Source of the DNA: Reddybacter sp041622675
GTDB lineage: Bacteria > Pseudomonadota > Gammaproteobacteria > Pseudomonadales > Porticoccaceae
Length of the DNA: 24,231 nucleotides
Assembly (NCBI GenBank): GCA_041622675.1
Contig: JBFJYH010000039.1
Span: 1 to 24,231 of the forward strand
Direction: 5' to 3'
The notes beneath the pieces were generated by a model that saw only the letters and a list, made by a program, of their open reading frames with translations, was not told where the DNA came from and searched no databases. Positions 15,765-24,231 of the stretch are shown here, piece after piece; within the stretch, counting starts at the first letter, position 1; each line of letters opens with the position of its first letter. The translations under genes were made by a program, and so were the position numbers.

Positions 15765-16538
15765 CTACTCAGCCACTGAAAACACTTTTTTAAGCAGATC
15801 GCTGGTTCTTGCCAGAGGGTTTTCGCGAATACGTTGCTCTTCAATGGCAATCATTTCAAAAACCCCATTCATCGCTTGCTGGGTGACATAGCTGTCGAGG
15901 TCGACAGCACCGGCGTCGAGCGCTTTGCCTAGAAACCCGGCCTTGCTAAACATGTTTTTATAGGCACTGGTAACACCGACTTTATCAGTGGCCTCTTTAA
16001 CCATGGGTTTCATTAACTCATAAAGTTGCGAGCCACTATGTTCGCGCAGATATTGTGTGGCGGCATCGCCGGACCCTTTAAGAACGGCGTGCGCATCTTC
16101 AAGAGACATATTGCTGATACTATCAACGAACAAATCAGCGGCTTGGGGTACGGCCTGCTCAGCCGCGTGGTTCATGGAGGTGACAAAGTTATCGGCCACA
16201 GCGCCTTTGCCAATAGCTCGCAAGCCCGCCTCAAGAGTTTGCAATTCTTCTGGCAGGGAAATTCGCACTTTCGGGTTACCGAGAAAACCATCCTCCTTAC
16301 CCAAGGTCTCGATAGCGGCTCGAGAACCCTGTATTAAAGCTTCTTTCAGGCCACCAACCATATCGCTGTTCGATAGCGTATCCACCTTGGTGTCGATAAC
16401 GTCGGCTTGCTGCTCACCAGTAACTACTTCCTTCGCTTTATCCAGAAAGTTTCTCCAGTCGGCATTACTAGCAGCGGATACCAGTAATGCTGCACAAATG
16501 ACGACCAAGGGTGGGGAAAATCTACCTGCCTGTAACAT
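15765..16538 (-). CDS. DUF4197 family exported protein
   Basis: A 257-residue protein of the DUF4197 family, with no established function. The N-terminus has a hydrophobic signal segment (LVVICAALLVSAASNA) with a likely cleavage site near ASNA-DW, so it is exported to the periplasm. The rest is mostly helical, with family-typical blocks GGLKEALIQGSRAAIETLGKE-like, a Lys-Val-Arg-Ile-Ser-Leu-Pro stretch, and SDLLKKVFSV at the end. I start it at the ATG at 16538 because GGGAG (16548-16544) lies 5 bases before it, whereas the longer frame begins with TTG. It sits 38 bp after the chorismate mutase-dehydratase gene on the same strand and is probably co-transcribed. No functional link between the two is evident. 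Confidence 0.85.
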   Translation of the reverse strand: MLQAGRFSPPLVVICAALLVSAASNADWRNFLDKAKEVVTGEQQADVIDTKVDTLSNSDMVGGLKEALIQGSRAAIETLGKEDGFLGNPKVRISLPEELQTLEAGLRAIGKGAVADNFVTSMNHAAEQAVPQAADLFVDSISNMSLEDAHAVLKGSGDAATQYLREHSGSQLYELMKPMVKEATDKVGVTSAYKNMFSKAGFLGKALDAGAVDLDSYVTQQAMNGVFEMIAIEEQRIRENPLARTSDLLKKVFSVAE

Positions 16539-16543
16539 AGCGA

Positions 16544-16548
16544 CTCCC
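16544..16548 (-). promoter_or_regulatory. Shine-Dalgarno that decides the DUF4197 start
   Basis: GGGAG on the minus strand, 5 bases before the ATG at 16538. It favours this start over the in-frame TTG at 16550, which overlaps the site itself. Confidence 0.55.
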
Positions 16549-16576
16549 AATATGACTTCCCTACAGTATATTTAGC

Positions 16577-17947
16577 TTAGTCGACAAGTTCCTTCGCGGC
16601 CACGGGCGTTAACGCGTTAAGGTGACGCGCAAAGATGGCTTTTAGCGTTCCGCTACGCTGTTGCTGTGCCAACCACATATCAACATATTGTTTTAGCGCA
16701 ATATCCTGTGGCATCAAATAGGCTTTTTCAACGTGGGTAAAAAGCTCACCGGGCATGGTGGCGCACAACTGTGGATGTAGGCGGTGCTGTAGTTTTACCT
16801 CGATAGCATCGGTAATCATCACATCGGCGTGCCCGTTAATCAGTTGATCAAAAATCCGTGTATTGTCGGGATAAACCGTGATGTGGGCGTGGTGAATATG
16901 TTCGCGCACGAACTTCTCGTTGGTACCCCCCGGGTTAACAATGACCCGCACCGAGCTTTGATCAATTTTGGCCAAACTATTCAAGTCACTGGCAGCATCA
17001 CAGCGCGCAATGGGGGTTTTACCGCCGCTGGAATAGGCGCTGGAAAAAAAGGCCGTGCGCTGGCGCAACAATGTGCGGCTAATACCACTCATACCCACAT
17101 CGTATTTATTCGCCGCCAGATCAGTCATTAAATGCGGCCACGATGTGGAGACCAGTTGTAGTTCTACGCCAAGACTGGCGGCAAGATGGCGGGCCAGGTC
17201 GATGTCGATACCCGAGTACTCGCCACTGGCCTGGTCAATAAAACTAAAGGGTGGGTAGTCGCCAGTCGTGCCAACGCGCAGTACACCGCTTTGTAAAATT
17301 TTCGCAAGCACACTCATGTCACGGGGTGCAAGCTGGCGAATTTGTAACAGGGATTGCAAAAGCTCGCGCTGCATTTGAGGCGTGACAAAGGGCACCGTCA
17401 ACGTGGCTTCAACTTTTTCTAACGCTTGAGTAAAACTATCAAGCGTCTTTAACTCGAGTAAGGCGAGGGGTAGTTGCTCTACCATCTGCGCCCCGAGCGC
17501 TAGTAACGCGGGTCTAATTTGTGTTTTCAAATCTGCGCGCAGTGTTTGATTAGCCGGAGCAATACCTTGCGCTTGCCAGCTTGCTATCCAACTTTTTTGT
17601 ATTTTTTTGGCCATTTCAATTTGCAGGCGAAAAAAGGGTTCGAGCGTTGCGGGGTCGAGTGGCAATTGCCGGGCACTGGCCATAGCACTGGCCAGCACTA
17701 CTGTTTCTCGTTGCCGGTTTTCAATCGCTATTTGATTGACATATTTGTAGGCGGCGACGTCTTCCATAAGTTGCAAGCGCTGATCAACCAGGCTTAATAA
17801 CCGTTCAAATTGCGGTGTCTTCACTGGTTCACTGGCGGCACCTGCTGGCGACGTCAAAAGGCAAGCCACCAGTAAAAGATAAGTGCTGGTGCTGGTAGCT
17901 TTTAGACCCTTGAAGAAGAGACCCTTGAAGAGGCGACGCTTAAACAT
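16577..17947 (-). CDS. Exported chorismate mutase fused to cyclohexadienyl dehydratase
   Basis: A 456-residue two-domain enzyme. After an N-terminal signal peptide (hydrophobic core TYLLLVACLL, cleavage likely after SPAGA near 37), residues about 40-190 match the secreted AroQ-gamma chorismate mutases: DQRLQLMEDVAAYK with R57 and K68, IAIENRQRE, and the Ile-Gln-Lys-Ser-Trp helix around 116-120. Residues about 220-445 match PheC-type cyclohexadienyl dehydratase, a solute-binding-protein fold: VGTTGDYPPFSF (225-236), YSGIDIDLARHLA and DVGMSGISRTLLRQRTAFFS. Together they would convert chorismate to prephenate and on to phenylpyruvate, or arogenate to phenylalanine, in the periplasm. Because all PheC proteins resemble binding proteins, an amino-acid-binding role is the alternative, but the AroQ fusion makes the enzyme more likely. 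The Shine-Dalgarno AAGGAA is good. A 15-bp tandem duplication lies at the start of the signal peptide. Confidence 0.85.
   Translation of the reverse strand: MFKRRLFKGLFFKGLKATSTSTYLLLVACLLTSPAGAASEPVKTPQFERLLSLVDQRLQLMEDVAAYKYVNQIAIENRQRETVVLASAMASARQLPLDPATLEPFFRLQIEMAKKIQKSWIASWQAQGIAPANQTLRADLKTQIRPALLALGAQMVEQLPLALLELKTLDSFTQALEKVEATLTVPFVTPQMQRELLQSLLQIRQLAPRDMSVLAKILQSGVLRVGTTGDYPPFSFIDQASGEYSGIDIDLARHLAASLGVELQLVSTSWPHLMTDLAANKYDVGMSGISRTLLRQRTAFFSSAYSSGGKTPIARCDAASDLNSLAKIDQSSVRVIVNPGGTNEKFVREHIHHAHITVYPDNTRIFDQLINGHADVMITDAIEVKLQHRLHPQLCATMPGELFTHVEKAYLMPQDIALKQYVDMWLAQQQRSGTLKAIFARHLNALTPVAAKELVD
17904..17933. repeat. 15-bp tandem duplication in the AroQ-PheC signal peptide
   Basis: AGACCCTTGAAGAAG (17904-17918) is followed directly by AGACCCTTGAAGAGG (17919-17933), 14 of 15 identical. 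On the coding strand it duplicates five residues, giving LFKGL-FFKGL in the basic n-region of the signal peptide. Confidence 0.7.
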
Positions 17948-18183
17948 AGACTTCCTTCTTGTTGTCGAAAAGTTTCTTCAATAGCGTTTTTATCAATGGC
18001 GCACTTACTGACTTAGCCGCTTGAAGAGCATTTTTCGAAGCATACCTGAAATCACCGCCAGAAAAGATAACCCGCCTGCCACTTTGTCTCGCAACGGTGA
18101 TTGCGCTAACCTATGGGCTGGCGTGGGCTGTTTCGGGCACGCCGTCTTTTCAAGCCCCTCTATCGGCATAAGCGACGGTAATC

Positions 18184-19473
18184 ATGAAAGTCCTTCACAC
18201 CTCTGACTGGCATCTTGGGCGCTCGCTCTATGGTCAAAAACGCTATGCAGAATTTGGCCAATTTCTCGATTGGTTAAGCGCAACCATCGTCTCTGAACAG
18301 GTCGATATACTCCTCGTCGCCGGCGATATTTTTGATACCAGCACACCCAGCAATCGTGCACAGAGCCTTTACTACCAGTTCCTTTGCCAAGTTAGTGCTT
18401 CACCTTGCCGACATATTATTGTGATTGCCGGCAACCACGATTCGCCGACATTTCTCGATGCTCCCAAAGCATTGCTGCGCAGCCTCAACGTTCACGTGAT
18501 CGGCGCCGCTACGGAAAATATCGACGAAGAGGTACTACTGCTGGAAGATGCCCAGGGTCGCGCCGAGCTACTGGTTTGTGCCGTACCCTATTTACGCGAC
18601 CGCGACATTCGCCAGGTGCAGGCGGGCGAGAGCCTGGCCGACAAAGATCACAACCTGCTCGAAGGTATTCGCGAGCACTACGCCAGAGTAACTGCCCTCG
18701 CCGTTGCCAAGCGCCAGGACTTGGGCTTAAACATTCCCATTATCGCCATGGGCCACCTGTTCACAGCCGGCGGAAAAACCATCGATGGCGACGGTGTGCG
18801 CGAACTCTATGTCGGCTCGCTCGCCCATGTACACGGGAGTATTTTCCCGTCCACTATCGACTATGTCGCGCTCGGCCATCTCCATGTGCCGCAAAAAATT
18901 GGCGGGGCCGAGCACATGCGTTATAGCGGCTCCCCCGTGGCCATGGGCTTTGGTGAGGCCACCCAGCAAAAAAGTGTCTGCCTTATTGAGTTCAGCGCTG
19001 AGGCTAATAATCTGGGGACTAACAATCTGGCGGCTAATAATCTGGCGACTACGGGCGCGGTAAAGCCTGACGTAACATTACTCAATGTGCCGGTATTTCA
19101 GCCGCTTCGACAAGTGAGTGGCAACTGGGCGAGTATAGCCAGTGAGTTACGCAGCCTTGTCGATTCTAACGAACCCGTGTGGCTTGAAGTCATTTACCAA
19201 GGTGATGAGATTGTCAGCGATTTACGCGAGCGTCTTGAAACATTAACCGAAGGCAGTGAATTACTGATTTTGCGGATTCAAAATACGCGGCTGATAGAGC
19301 GCGTACTCAACGCCAGTGACACCGACGAAAGCCTTGAAGACCTCGATGTAAACGATGTGTTTGCGCGCTGCCTCGCAGCCCATGATGTACCCGAAGACCA
19401 GCAGGCCGATTTACTGCACACTTATCAACAAACCTTAAGCGCGATTCACCATGACGACACCCAGGCTGAGTAG
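18184..19473 (+). CDS. sbcD: SbcD, nuclease subunit of the SbcCD (Mre11-Rad50 type) complex
   Basis: SbcD is the Mn2+-dependent nuclease of SbcCD, which cuts DNA hairpins and ends and removes protein blocks from DNA ends. The 429-residue protein has all phosphoesterase motifs: TSDWHLG (D8, H10), AGDIFD (46-51), GNHD (83-86), MGHLFTAGG and LGHLHVPQ. E. coli SbcD is 400 residues; part of the extra length is a 15-residue linker (275-289) made of three tandem copies of a 5-residue unit, between the nuclease and the capping domain. The C-terminal region (from about 300) is the usual SbcD helical part. sbcC begins 3 bp after its stop. The upstream Shine-Dalgarno is weak. The gene is divergent from the chorismate mutase-dehydratase gene across a 236-bp spacer in which I see no convincing feature; a 61-codon frame there overlaps this gene and resembles nothing. 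Confidence 0.95.
   Translation: MKVLHTSDWHLGRSLYGQKRYAEFGQFLDWLSATIVSEQVDILLVAGDIFDTSTPSNRAQSLYYQFLCQVSASPCRHIIVIAGNHDSPTFLDAPKALLRSLNVHVIGAATENIDEEVLLLEDAQGRAELLVCAVPYLRDRDIRQVQAGESLADKDHNLLEGIREHYARVTALAVAKRQDLGLNIPIIAMGHLFTAGGKTIDGDGVRELYVGSLAHVHGSIFPSTIDYVALGHLHVPQKIGGAEHMRYSGSPVAMGFGEATQQKSVCLIEFSAEANNLGTNNLAANNLATTGAVKPDVTLLNVPVFQPLRQVSGNWASIASELRSLVDSNEPVWLEVIYQGDEIVSDLRERLETLTEGSELLILRIQNTRLIERVLNASDTDESLEDLDVNDVFARCLAAHDVPEDQQADLLHTYQQTLSAIHHDDTQAE
19006..19050. repeat. Three tandem 15-bp repeats inside sbcD
   Basis: Three head-to-tail copies of AAYAATCTGGSGRCT (19006-19020, 19021-19035, 19036-19050) encode NNLGT, NNLAA and NNLAT. Being a multiple of three, gain or loss of units keeps the frame. 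Confidence 0.85.
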
Positions 19474-19476
19474 CCA

Positions 19477-22400
19477 GTGAAAATATTGCAGCTACGCTTT
19501 CTTAACCTCAACTCGCTACTGGGTGAGTGGCAAATAGACCTCACCGACCCCGCTTTTAGCAACGACGGTATTTTTGCCATTACCGGCCCCACGGGAGCGG
19601 GTAAATCGACCATTCTCGATGTCATTTGTCTGGCTCTTTATGGGCGCACCCCGCGGCTGAATAAAATTACAAAAAGCAGTAACGAAATTATGTCTCGCCA
19701 CAGCGGCGAGTGTTTTGCTGAGATTACTTTTGCGACCGCCGCCGGGCAATTTCGCTGCCACTGGAGCCAACACCGCGCCCGCAAGAAACCAGATGGTGAC
19801 TTACAATCCCCCAAGCATGAAATTGCCGATGCCCTGTCGGGAAAAATTATCGAGGCAAAAATGCGCAACGTGGCTGAGCGTATAGAAGCCATTACCGGCA
19901 TGGACTTCGAACGTTTCACACTTTCAATGCTCCTCGCTCAAGGCAGCTTTGCCGCCTTCCTACAAGCTGCCCCCGACCAGCGTGCGCCGATACTCGAGCA
20001 AATAACCGGTAGCGCTATTTACAGTCAGATTTCGACCCGGGTACACGAACTACGCGCCATCGAAAACAACAAACTCAACACCTTACAAGCCGAGTTGGCG
20101 GGCATGACGCTGTTAAGCACAGAGGATGAGTCACAACTCAAGGCCTTGCTAGAACAACACAAAGAGCGCGAAATCGAGCTCAGCACACAGAGTGAAAACT
20201 ATGGCCAGGGCATTAACTGGCTCAATACCATCAATAACCTAGAAAAAGAGTTGCAAGACCTCGACCAACAAAATCAAGCTTTAGACCAGCGGCGCGAGGC
20301 CTTTAAAGCGGATGCAAAAAAATTGGAGGCTGGCAAACGCGCCCTGCCACTGGCTGCGGACTACGCCAGCCTGAAGGCATTACGCGAGGCACAACATAGC
20401 GAGCAAAAAAAAGAACAGCAATATCGCGACCAACTGCCTGGGAAAGAAATCACACTCGCTGACGCCAAAGAAAAACGACTCAAACATCAACATGCGCTTG
20501 CAGAAAGCCGTGATGCACAAAGTGTAGTGCTACCCATTATTCGCCAGACCCAGACTTTAGATCTGCAATCAAAGGAGCAGCAAGCACCTATCGACAAAGC
20601 CGATGCCGGCATTAAAGCTTTGAAGCGTGCTATTACTCAGCTGCAAGATCAGCAGAAAATAAACCAGCAAAGCCTTGCTGAACATAAAGCCCAACACAGT
20701 GACCTTTTAAAAGAGATCGCCAACAGCCGGGCTGACGAAGTTTTAGTTGAGCAACTCAGCGGGCTACAAGGACGGTTCTCCAACCTTCGCGTATTATCAG
20801 CCAACTATCACGAAAAAATTGCCGAGCATAAACAGGCTAAAACCGAATGCCATAACGCCCTTGTTCAATGGCACAAGCAAGCGAGTGAACTCACCGCTCA
20901 GAGCAAAATTCGGCAAGAATTAGACAACGCCTTAACACTGGCACAGGAGCAACGATTACAAACATTAGATGGGCAAGACCTGGCTCACTGGCGCAACTAT
21001 CAGACGAGCCTGCTAGAAAAAAAACAGCTGCTTCACACTTTACATATTCAAGTCACTACCCTTGTCGAGTTACAAGACTTACAGGCAGAACTGGCCAAGC
21101 GTGATGCATCGATCGCTGACACTCTGGCCGAAGACGAGCGGCAACTTTTGACTCACACAGAAAAACACGCCGCTCTTGAGCGAGAATTAAGCTTACTCGA
21201 TACACAAATTTCACTACTCCATAAAATCCATAGTTTAGATGAGGCTCGCCAGCAGCTGGAGGATGGCAAGCCCTGCCCCCTGTGTGGCGCCAATCAGCAC
21301 CCCTACGCCGAGGGTAATGTTCCTCAAATCGATAGCACCAGCCATAGACGCAACAAGGTAAAAACCCAGCTGGATGAAAATCAACAGCAGCTTGTCAGGC
21401 TTAAAGTACATCTTGCCGAGCACAACAAAGAGCATGAACAAATCACAAGCAAGCAGCAGGAAACCGCTGTAGACATCGCCAAACATCAAGCGCTGCATGG
21501 ACAAACCCTGCAACAGTTACACGACCTAGGGGTGCCACTGAACAACTGTGCAGCACTCGTAGACTCTCTGCCCCAATTGATAAAAGACAATCAAGCTTGC
21601 CTCGACACAACAACGCAACTGGTCACGACAATCGAGCAACAAGACCAGGCTCTGGCTGTCTTACGCACACAATGTGATACCGCAAATAAAGTGGCCAATC
21701 AGTTAGAGCAGCAACATCTAACAGCGGGCCACCAGAAAGACACAGCCGCAAAAAATCTCGCGCGTTCAGAAAAAGAAGAAACAACACTAGCCGCGCAATT
21801 AAAGCACGAGGAGGAGGCACTACTCAGGGAACTGCCACATTTCGGTATCACCAGCCTGCCAGAAGATCATTTTATCGCTATTGAAACAAATCTCATTCAA
21901 CGCCGCGAACAATGGCTCGCCAAACAGCTTAATAAAAGTCAGATCGAGCAGAGTATTGAAAATTTCAACCTACAAATAAAGCACCGACAGCAACAACTCG
22001 AAGAAAGACACAGTGAGTTGAAAGAGCAGCACGCGGAACACACGGCCTTATTAGCTAAGCAAGAACAACTCAAGCACAAGCGTCAGGCACTGTTCGCCAA
22101 TAAAGACCCAGCACTTGAGGAGGCACGTCTAGAAGACGCTGTCACTACAGCGCAACAGCAATTTGATAACGCTAACCAAGCCTTGCAAAATGCTTCTCAA
22201 GACCTTGCTCAACTGAATCATCAAATAAAAGCCCTGGTCGATAGCCAGAAAAAAAGGAGCGCTCAATTAAGTATTAGCGAAGAAAAATTCCAACAACGTT
22301 TAAGGGAATATTCCTTTATTAGCGAAGCGGATTTCAAAATGGCCTGTATCAGTGATGACACAAGAGACAAATTGTCGCGACAGGCAGAGCTACTCGATTC

Positions 22401-23163
22401 AGAACAACATGGCATTAGCGCCCGCCAAAAGGATAGAAAAGAACAGCTAGATAAAGAGCGTAATAAACAGCTTACCGAACGCTCTATTGACAAGCTTACC
22501 CAAGATCTTCAAGACGTGACCAAGCAACTCAAGATTACTCAGCAAGAGCTTGGCGCCTGCCAGCAAAAGCTCGACGACAATCAAAAGCTCAGAGACAACC
22601 AGCGGCAACGGGCAAGCGCCATTGATGCACAAAAACTGGAATGCGAGCGCTGGAACAATCTCCACTTTTTGATTGGCTCGGCCGACGGTAAGAAATACCG
22701 CAATTTCGCCCAGGGCTTAACATTTGAACGTTTAGTCGGCCTCGCCAACCGTCAACTGCAAAAAATGAGCGATCGTTATTTATTAGTGAGAGATAAAAGC
22801 GAGCCACTGGCGCTTAATGTCGTCGATAATTATCAGGCCGGGGAAATACGCTCGACCAAGAATTTATCGGGTGGTGAAAGCTTTCTTGTTAGCCTCGCCC
22901 TGGCACTGGGCTTATCGCAAATGGCTAGTCAGAATGTCCGCGTCGATTCATTGTTTTTGGATGAGGGTTTTGGCACCCTCGATGAAGAGGCCTTGGATAC
23001 CGCTCTGGAAGCTCTTTCAAGTTTGCAGCAAAACGGCAAGTTAATCGGCGTTATCTCCCACGTTTCAAGTCTCAAGGAACGCATCGGCACACAAATTCTC
23101 GTTATGCCGCAAACGGGTGGACGCAGCCTTATCAGGGGCCCAGGATGCCAGCGGCTTATTTAA
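19477..23163 (+). CDS. sbcC: SbcC, ATPase subunit of the SbcCD complex
   Basis: SbcC is the Rad50-like SMC-type ATPase partner of SbcD. The 1228-residue protein has Walker A GPTGAGKST (37-45), two long coiled-coil arms very rich in Gln, Glu, Leu and Lys, a zinc hook CPLC (C600, C603) near the middle, the ABC signature LSGGES (around 1130-1135) and Walker B LFLDEGFGTLD (D1162, E1163) with the D-loop. It is longer than the 1048 residues of E. coli SbcC; most of the extra length is in the coiled coil. All catalytic and zinc-hook residues are intact. The start is a GTG three bases after sbcD; MKILQLRFLNLNSLLGEW is the expected N-terminus. It ends 12 bp from the convergent DUF4105 gene, and the two stop codons lie in copies of the direct repeat CTTATTTAAAAA (23155-23166, 23175-23186). 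Confidence 0.96.
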   Translation: MKILQLRFLNLNSLLGEWQIDLTDPAFSNDGIFAITGPTGAGKSTILDVICLALYGRTPRLNKITKSSNEIMSRHSGECFAEITFATAAGQFRCHWSQHRARKKPDGDLQSPKHEIADALSGKIIEAKMRNVAERIEAITGMDFERFTLSMLLAQGSFAAFLQAAPDQRAPILEQITGSAIYSQISTRVHELRAIENNKLNTLQAELAGMTLLSTEDESQLKALLEQHKEREIELSTQSENYGQGINWLNTINNLEKELQDLDQQNQALDQRREAFKADAKKLEAGKRALPLAADYASLKALREAQHSEQKKEQQYRDQLPGKEITLADAKEKRLKHQHALAESRDAQSVVLPIIRQTQTLDLQSKEQQAPIDKADAGIKALKRAITQLQDQQKINQQSLAEHKAQHSDLLKEIANSRADEVLVEQLSGLQGRFSNLRVLSANYHEKIAEHKQAKTECHNALVQWHKQASELTAQSKIRQELDNALTLAQEQRLQTLDGQDLAHWRNYQTSLLEKKQLLHTLHIQVTTLVELQDLQAELAKRDASIADTLAEDERQLLTHTEKHAALERELSLLDTQISLLHKIHSLDEARQQLEDGKPCPLCGANQHPYAEGNVPQIDSTSHRRNKVKTQLDENQQQLVRLKVHLAEHNKEHEQITSKQQETAVDIAKHQALHGQTLQQLHDLGVPLNNCAALVDSLPQLIKDNQACLDTTTQLVTTIEQQDQALAVLRTQCDTANKVANQLEQQHLTAGHQKDTAAKNLARSEKEETTLAAQLKHEEEALLRELPHFGITSLPEDHFIAIETNLIQRREQWLAKQLNKSQIEQSIENFNLQIKHRQQQLEERHSELKEQHAEHTALLAKQEQLKHKRQALFANKDPALEEARLEDAVTTAQQQFDNANQALQNASQDLAQLNHQIKALVDSQKKRSAQLSISEEKFQQRLREYSFISEADFKMACISDDTRDKLSRQAELLDSEQHGISARQKDRKEQLDKERNKQLTERSIDKLTQDLQDVTKQLKITQQELGACQQKLDDNQKLRDNQRQRASAIDAQKLECERWNNLHFLIGSADGKKYRNFAQGLTFERLVGLANRQLQKMSDRYLLVRDKSEPLALNVVDNYQAGEIRSTKNLSGGESFLVSLALALGLSQMASQNVRVDSLFLDEGFGTLDEEALDTALEALSSLQQNGKLIGVISHVSSLKERIGTQILVMPQTGGRSLIRGPGCQRLI

Positions 23164-23175
23164 AAACTCAAGACC

Positions 23176-24231
23176 TTATTTAAAAAAATAATGGTAACTT
23201 AATGAAAATTCGCTATCGGTATAATTATTGTACCAACGCCGTGTACTTTTAAAGCGCAAGGCGTGATTAATCGACAATACTATATCTTGTTCAAAGCCCA
23301 GCTCAACACGTCGCTCACTACCCGTAAATTCCAGCCATTGACTTCTCAGCGCCCCCACCCCCAGCGCATTTTTATAAACCCAGCCTAGCTCGGGGCCGAT
23401 CGCTACATCGATGGTTTGCTTAAAGACTTTATTATTTTCTATACGCCCACCCAGCAACCCATAGAAAGTACTCTCGCCCAGGGCATGGGCATAGCCGCCA
23501 CCACCACTGACGTGGGTCACAAGGGGGCGCTCATCTTTTGTATTCACCCGCTCTAGGCCGCCATAAACCCGCCACGAAAGACTGTCAAAAATCTCATCAT
23601 TGGGTGTTAGGGAAAAAACATCGGCGACGTCAAAGCGCTCTAATTTTAAAGAATTGTCGTCATAGACCCGCATGCCCACAGCGCCCATGTTAATTTGCGC
23701 ACCATCCAGGAAGCCATAGGGATTGTCGAGCAGGCTGTGGTAAGCCATGCGAAAACCGAGCTCACTGTAATTACCACTGTCATCATGACCTCGACTCAAG
23801 GTCAAACGCTTACTTTGGTGGGCTTTTTCTGGTGATACCGGCACGGGGAGCACTTCTTCAGTGCGCGCGGGATAAGTACTCAGCGCAGTCAATAATGCCA
23901 GACTGAGTTTGGCCGATATCGGGTCACGACCCTTTTTCGCCTGACGATAGCGCACAATGTGATAAGCGGCTTGTACTACACGATATTGCTGGGACTGCGA
24001 CAATGCCAGAAAGTCTGGGTTTTGCAGCACAGCTTTATCTTTCGCAAGCCGGAGTAGTAATGGCTTAAGGTTTTTAGGCAGTGTCGATAACTGATGATGT
24101 AACTGAGTGGCGATGGATGGGCGATAGGCAGAGCCTGTAATAAACCCTGCCCGCTCAACAGTACGCACAGTATCAATAGGGATTGCTGCCAAGACAAACT
24201 CATCGGTTAATTCAGCCGAGGGGCGCGCGAC
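23176..24231 (-). CDS. DUF4105-family (Lnb-type) envelope protein, C-terminal part
   Basis: The minus-strand frame is open to the window edge (ARPSAELTDEFVLAAIP...), so the gene starts outside; at least 351 residues are visible. The first part, FVLAAIPIDTVRTVERAGFI and then YRPS, resembles the end of the DUF4105 (Lnb periplasmic) domain, and a helical middle follows (LPKNLKPLLLRLAKD, then AAYHIVRYRQAKKGRDP). The last 200 residues, from about SKRLTLSRGHDDSG, alternate polar and hydrophobic residues (YSELGFRMAYHSLLDNP, WRVYGGLERV, GGRIENN) and end in SEFSLSYHYFFK, the pattern of outer-membrane beta strands, so a C-terminal barrel-like domain is likely. Function is unknown. The assignment comes from general resemblance and could be a neighbouring DUF family. 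Confidence 0.65.
   Translation of the reverse strand, partial: VARPSAELTDEFVLAAIPIDTVRTVERAGFITGSAYRPSIATQLHHQLSTLPKNLKPLLLRLAKDKAVLQNPDFLALSQSQQYRVVQAAYHIVRYRQAKKGRDPISAKLSLALLTALSTYPARTEEVLPVPVSPEKAHQSKRLTLSRGHDDSGNYSELGFRMAYHSLLDNPYGFLDGAQINMGAVGMRVYDDNSLKLERFDVADVFSLTPNDEIFDSLSWRVYGGLERVNTKDERPLVTHVSGGGGYAHALGESTFYGLLGGRIENNKVFKQTIDVAIGPELGWVYKNALGVGALRSQWLEFTGSERRVELGFEQDIVLSINHALRFKSTRRWYNNYTDSEFSLSYHYFFK

Noticed and set aside
18021..18206. 61-codon frame upstream of sbcD
   Set aside because: It overlaps the sbcD start, has no recognisable domain or Shine-Dalgarno, and is probably chance.
23155..23186. Direct repeat CTTATTTAAAAA at the convergent sbcC and DUF4105 gene ends, as a terminator
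   Set aside because: AT-only arms with no GC stem; the repeat mostly reflects two stop-codon regions of low complexity.
1..24231. CRISPR array, rRNA, tRNA or riboswitch
   Set aside because: No regularly spaced repeats and no RNA-gene signature recognised on reading both strands.

Overview
The window looks like chromosomal DNA of a gammaproteobacterium. The evidence is a homodimeric-type pyruvate dehydrogenase E1 (AceE) followed by an AceF with the Asn variant of the catalytic motif known from Azotobacter, a periplasmic AroQ/PheC-type enzyme, SbcD-SbcC, and DUF4197 and DUF4105 proteins. A marine Cellvibrionales-like host is a guess from the general feel of the proteins and is not demonstrated.

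Layout. (1) 1-3382, plus strand: the 3' three quarters of aceE, then aceF, the E1 and E2 of pyruvate dehydrogenase. (2) 3383-3584: convergent intergenic spacer with a nested inverted repeat. (3) 3585-14692, minus strand: one compact eight-gene defence locus, read right to left: XRE-type HTH regulator, RhuM-Fic protein, HsdM, HsdS, DarT, DarG, HsdR, YgjP-like metallopeptidase. Most junctions overlap or are only a few bases apart. The exceptions are 38 bp before hsdM and 128 bp before darT. (4) 14693-14943: spacer with a good promoter candidate for the defence locus and a set of TTGAGCCGAA repeats. (5) 14944-17947, minus strand: three housekeeping-like genes, namely an exported chorismate mutase fused to a cyclohexadienyl dehydratase, a DUF4197 protein, and a glutathione S-transferase-like protein with an 18-bp palindrome just upstream. 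(6) 17948-18183: divergent spacer. (7) 18184-23163, plus strand: sbcD and sbcC. (8) 23176-24231, minus strand: the C-terminal part of a DUF4105-family envelope protein that runs off the window.

The most interesting part is region 3. A type I restriction-modification system has a complete DarT-DarG DNA ADP-ribosylation toxin-antitoxin pair inserted between hsdS and hsdR, and carries a second nucleotide-transferase-like protein (RhuM-Fic) with its own HTH regulator at the operon head. By analogy with prrC, which sits inside a type I locus and fires when the restriction enzyme is inhibited, this could be a layered defence: restriction first, growth arrest through DNA ADP-ribosylation second. The gene identities and junctions are read from the sequence; the functional coupling is inference.
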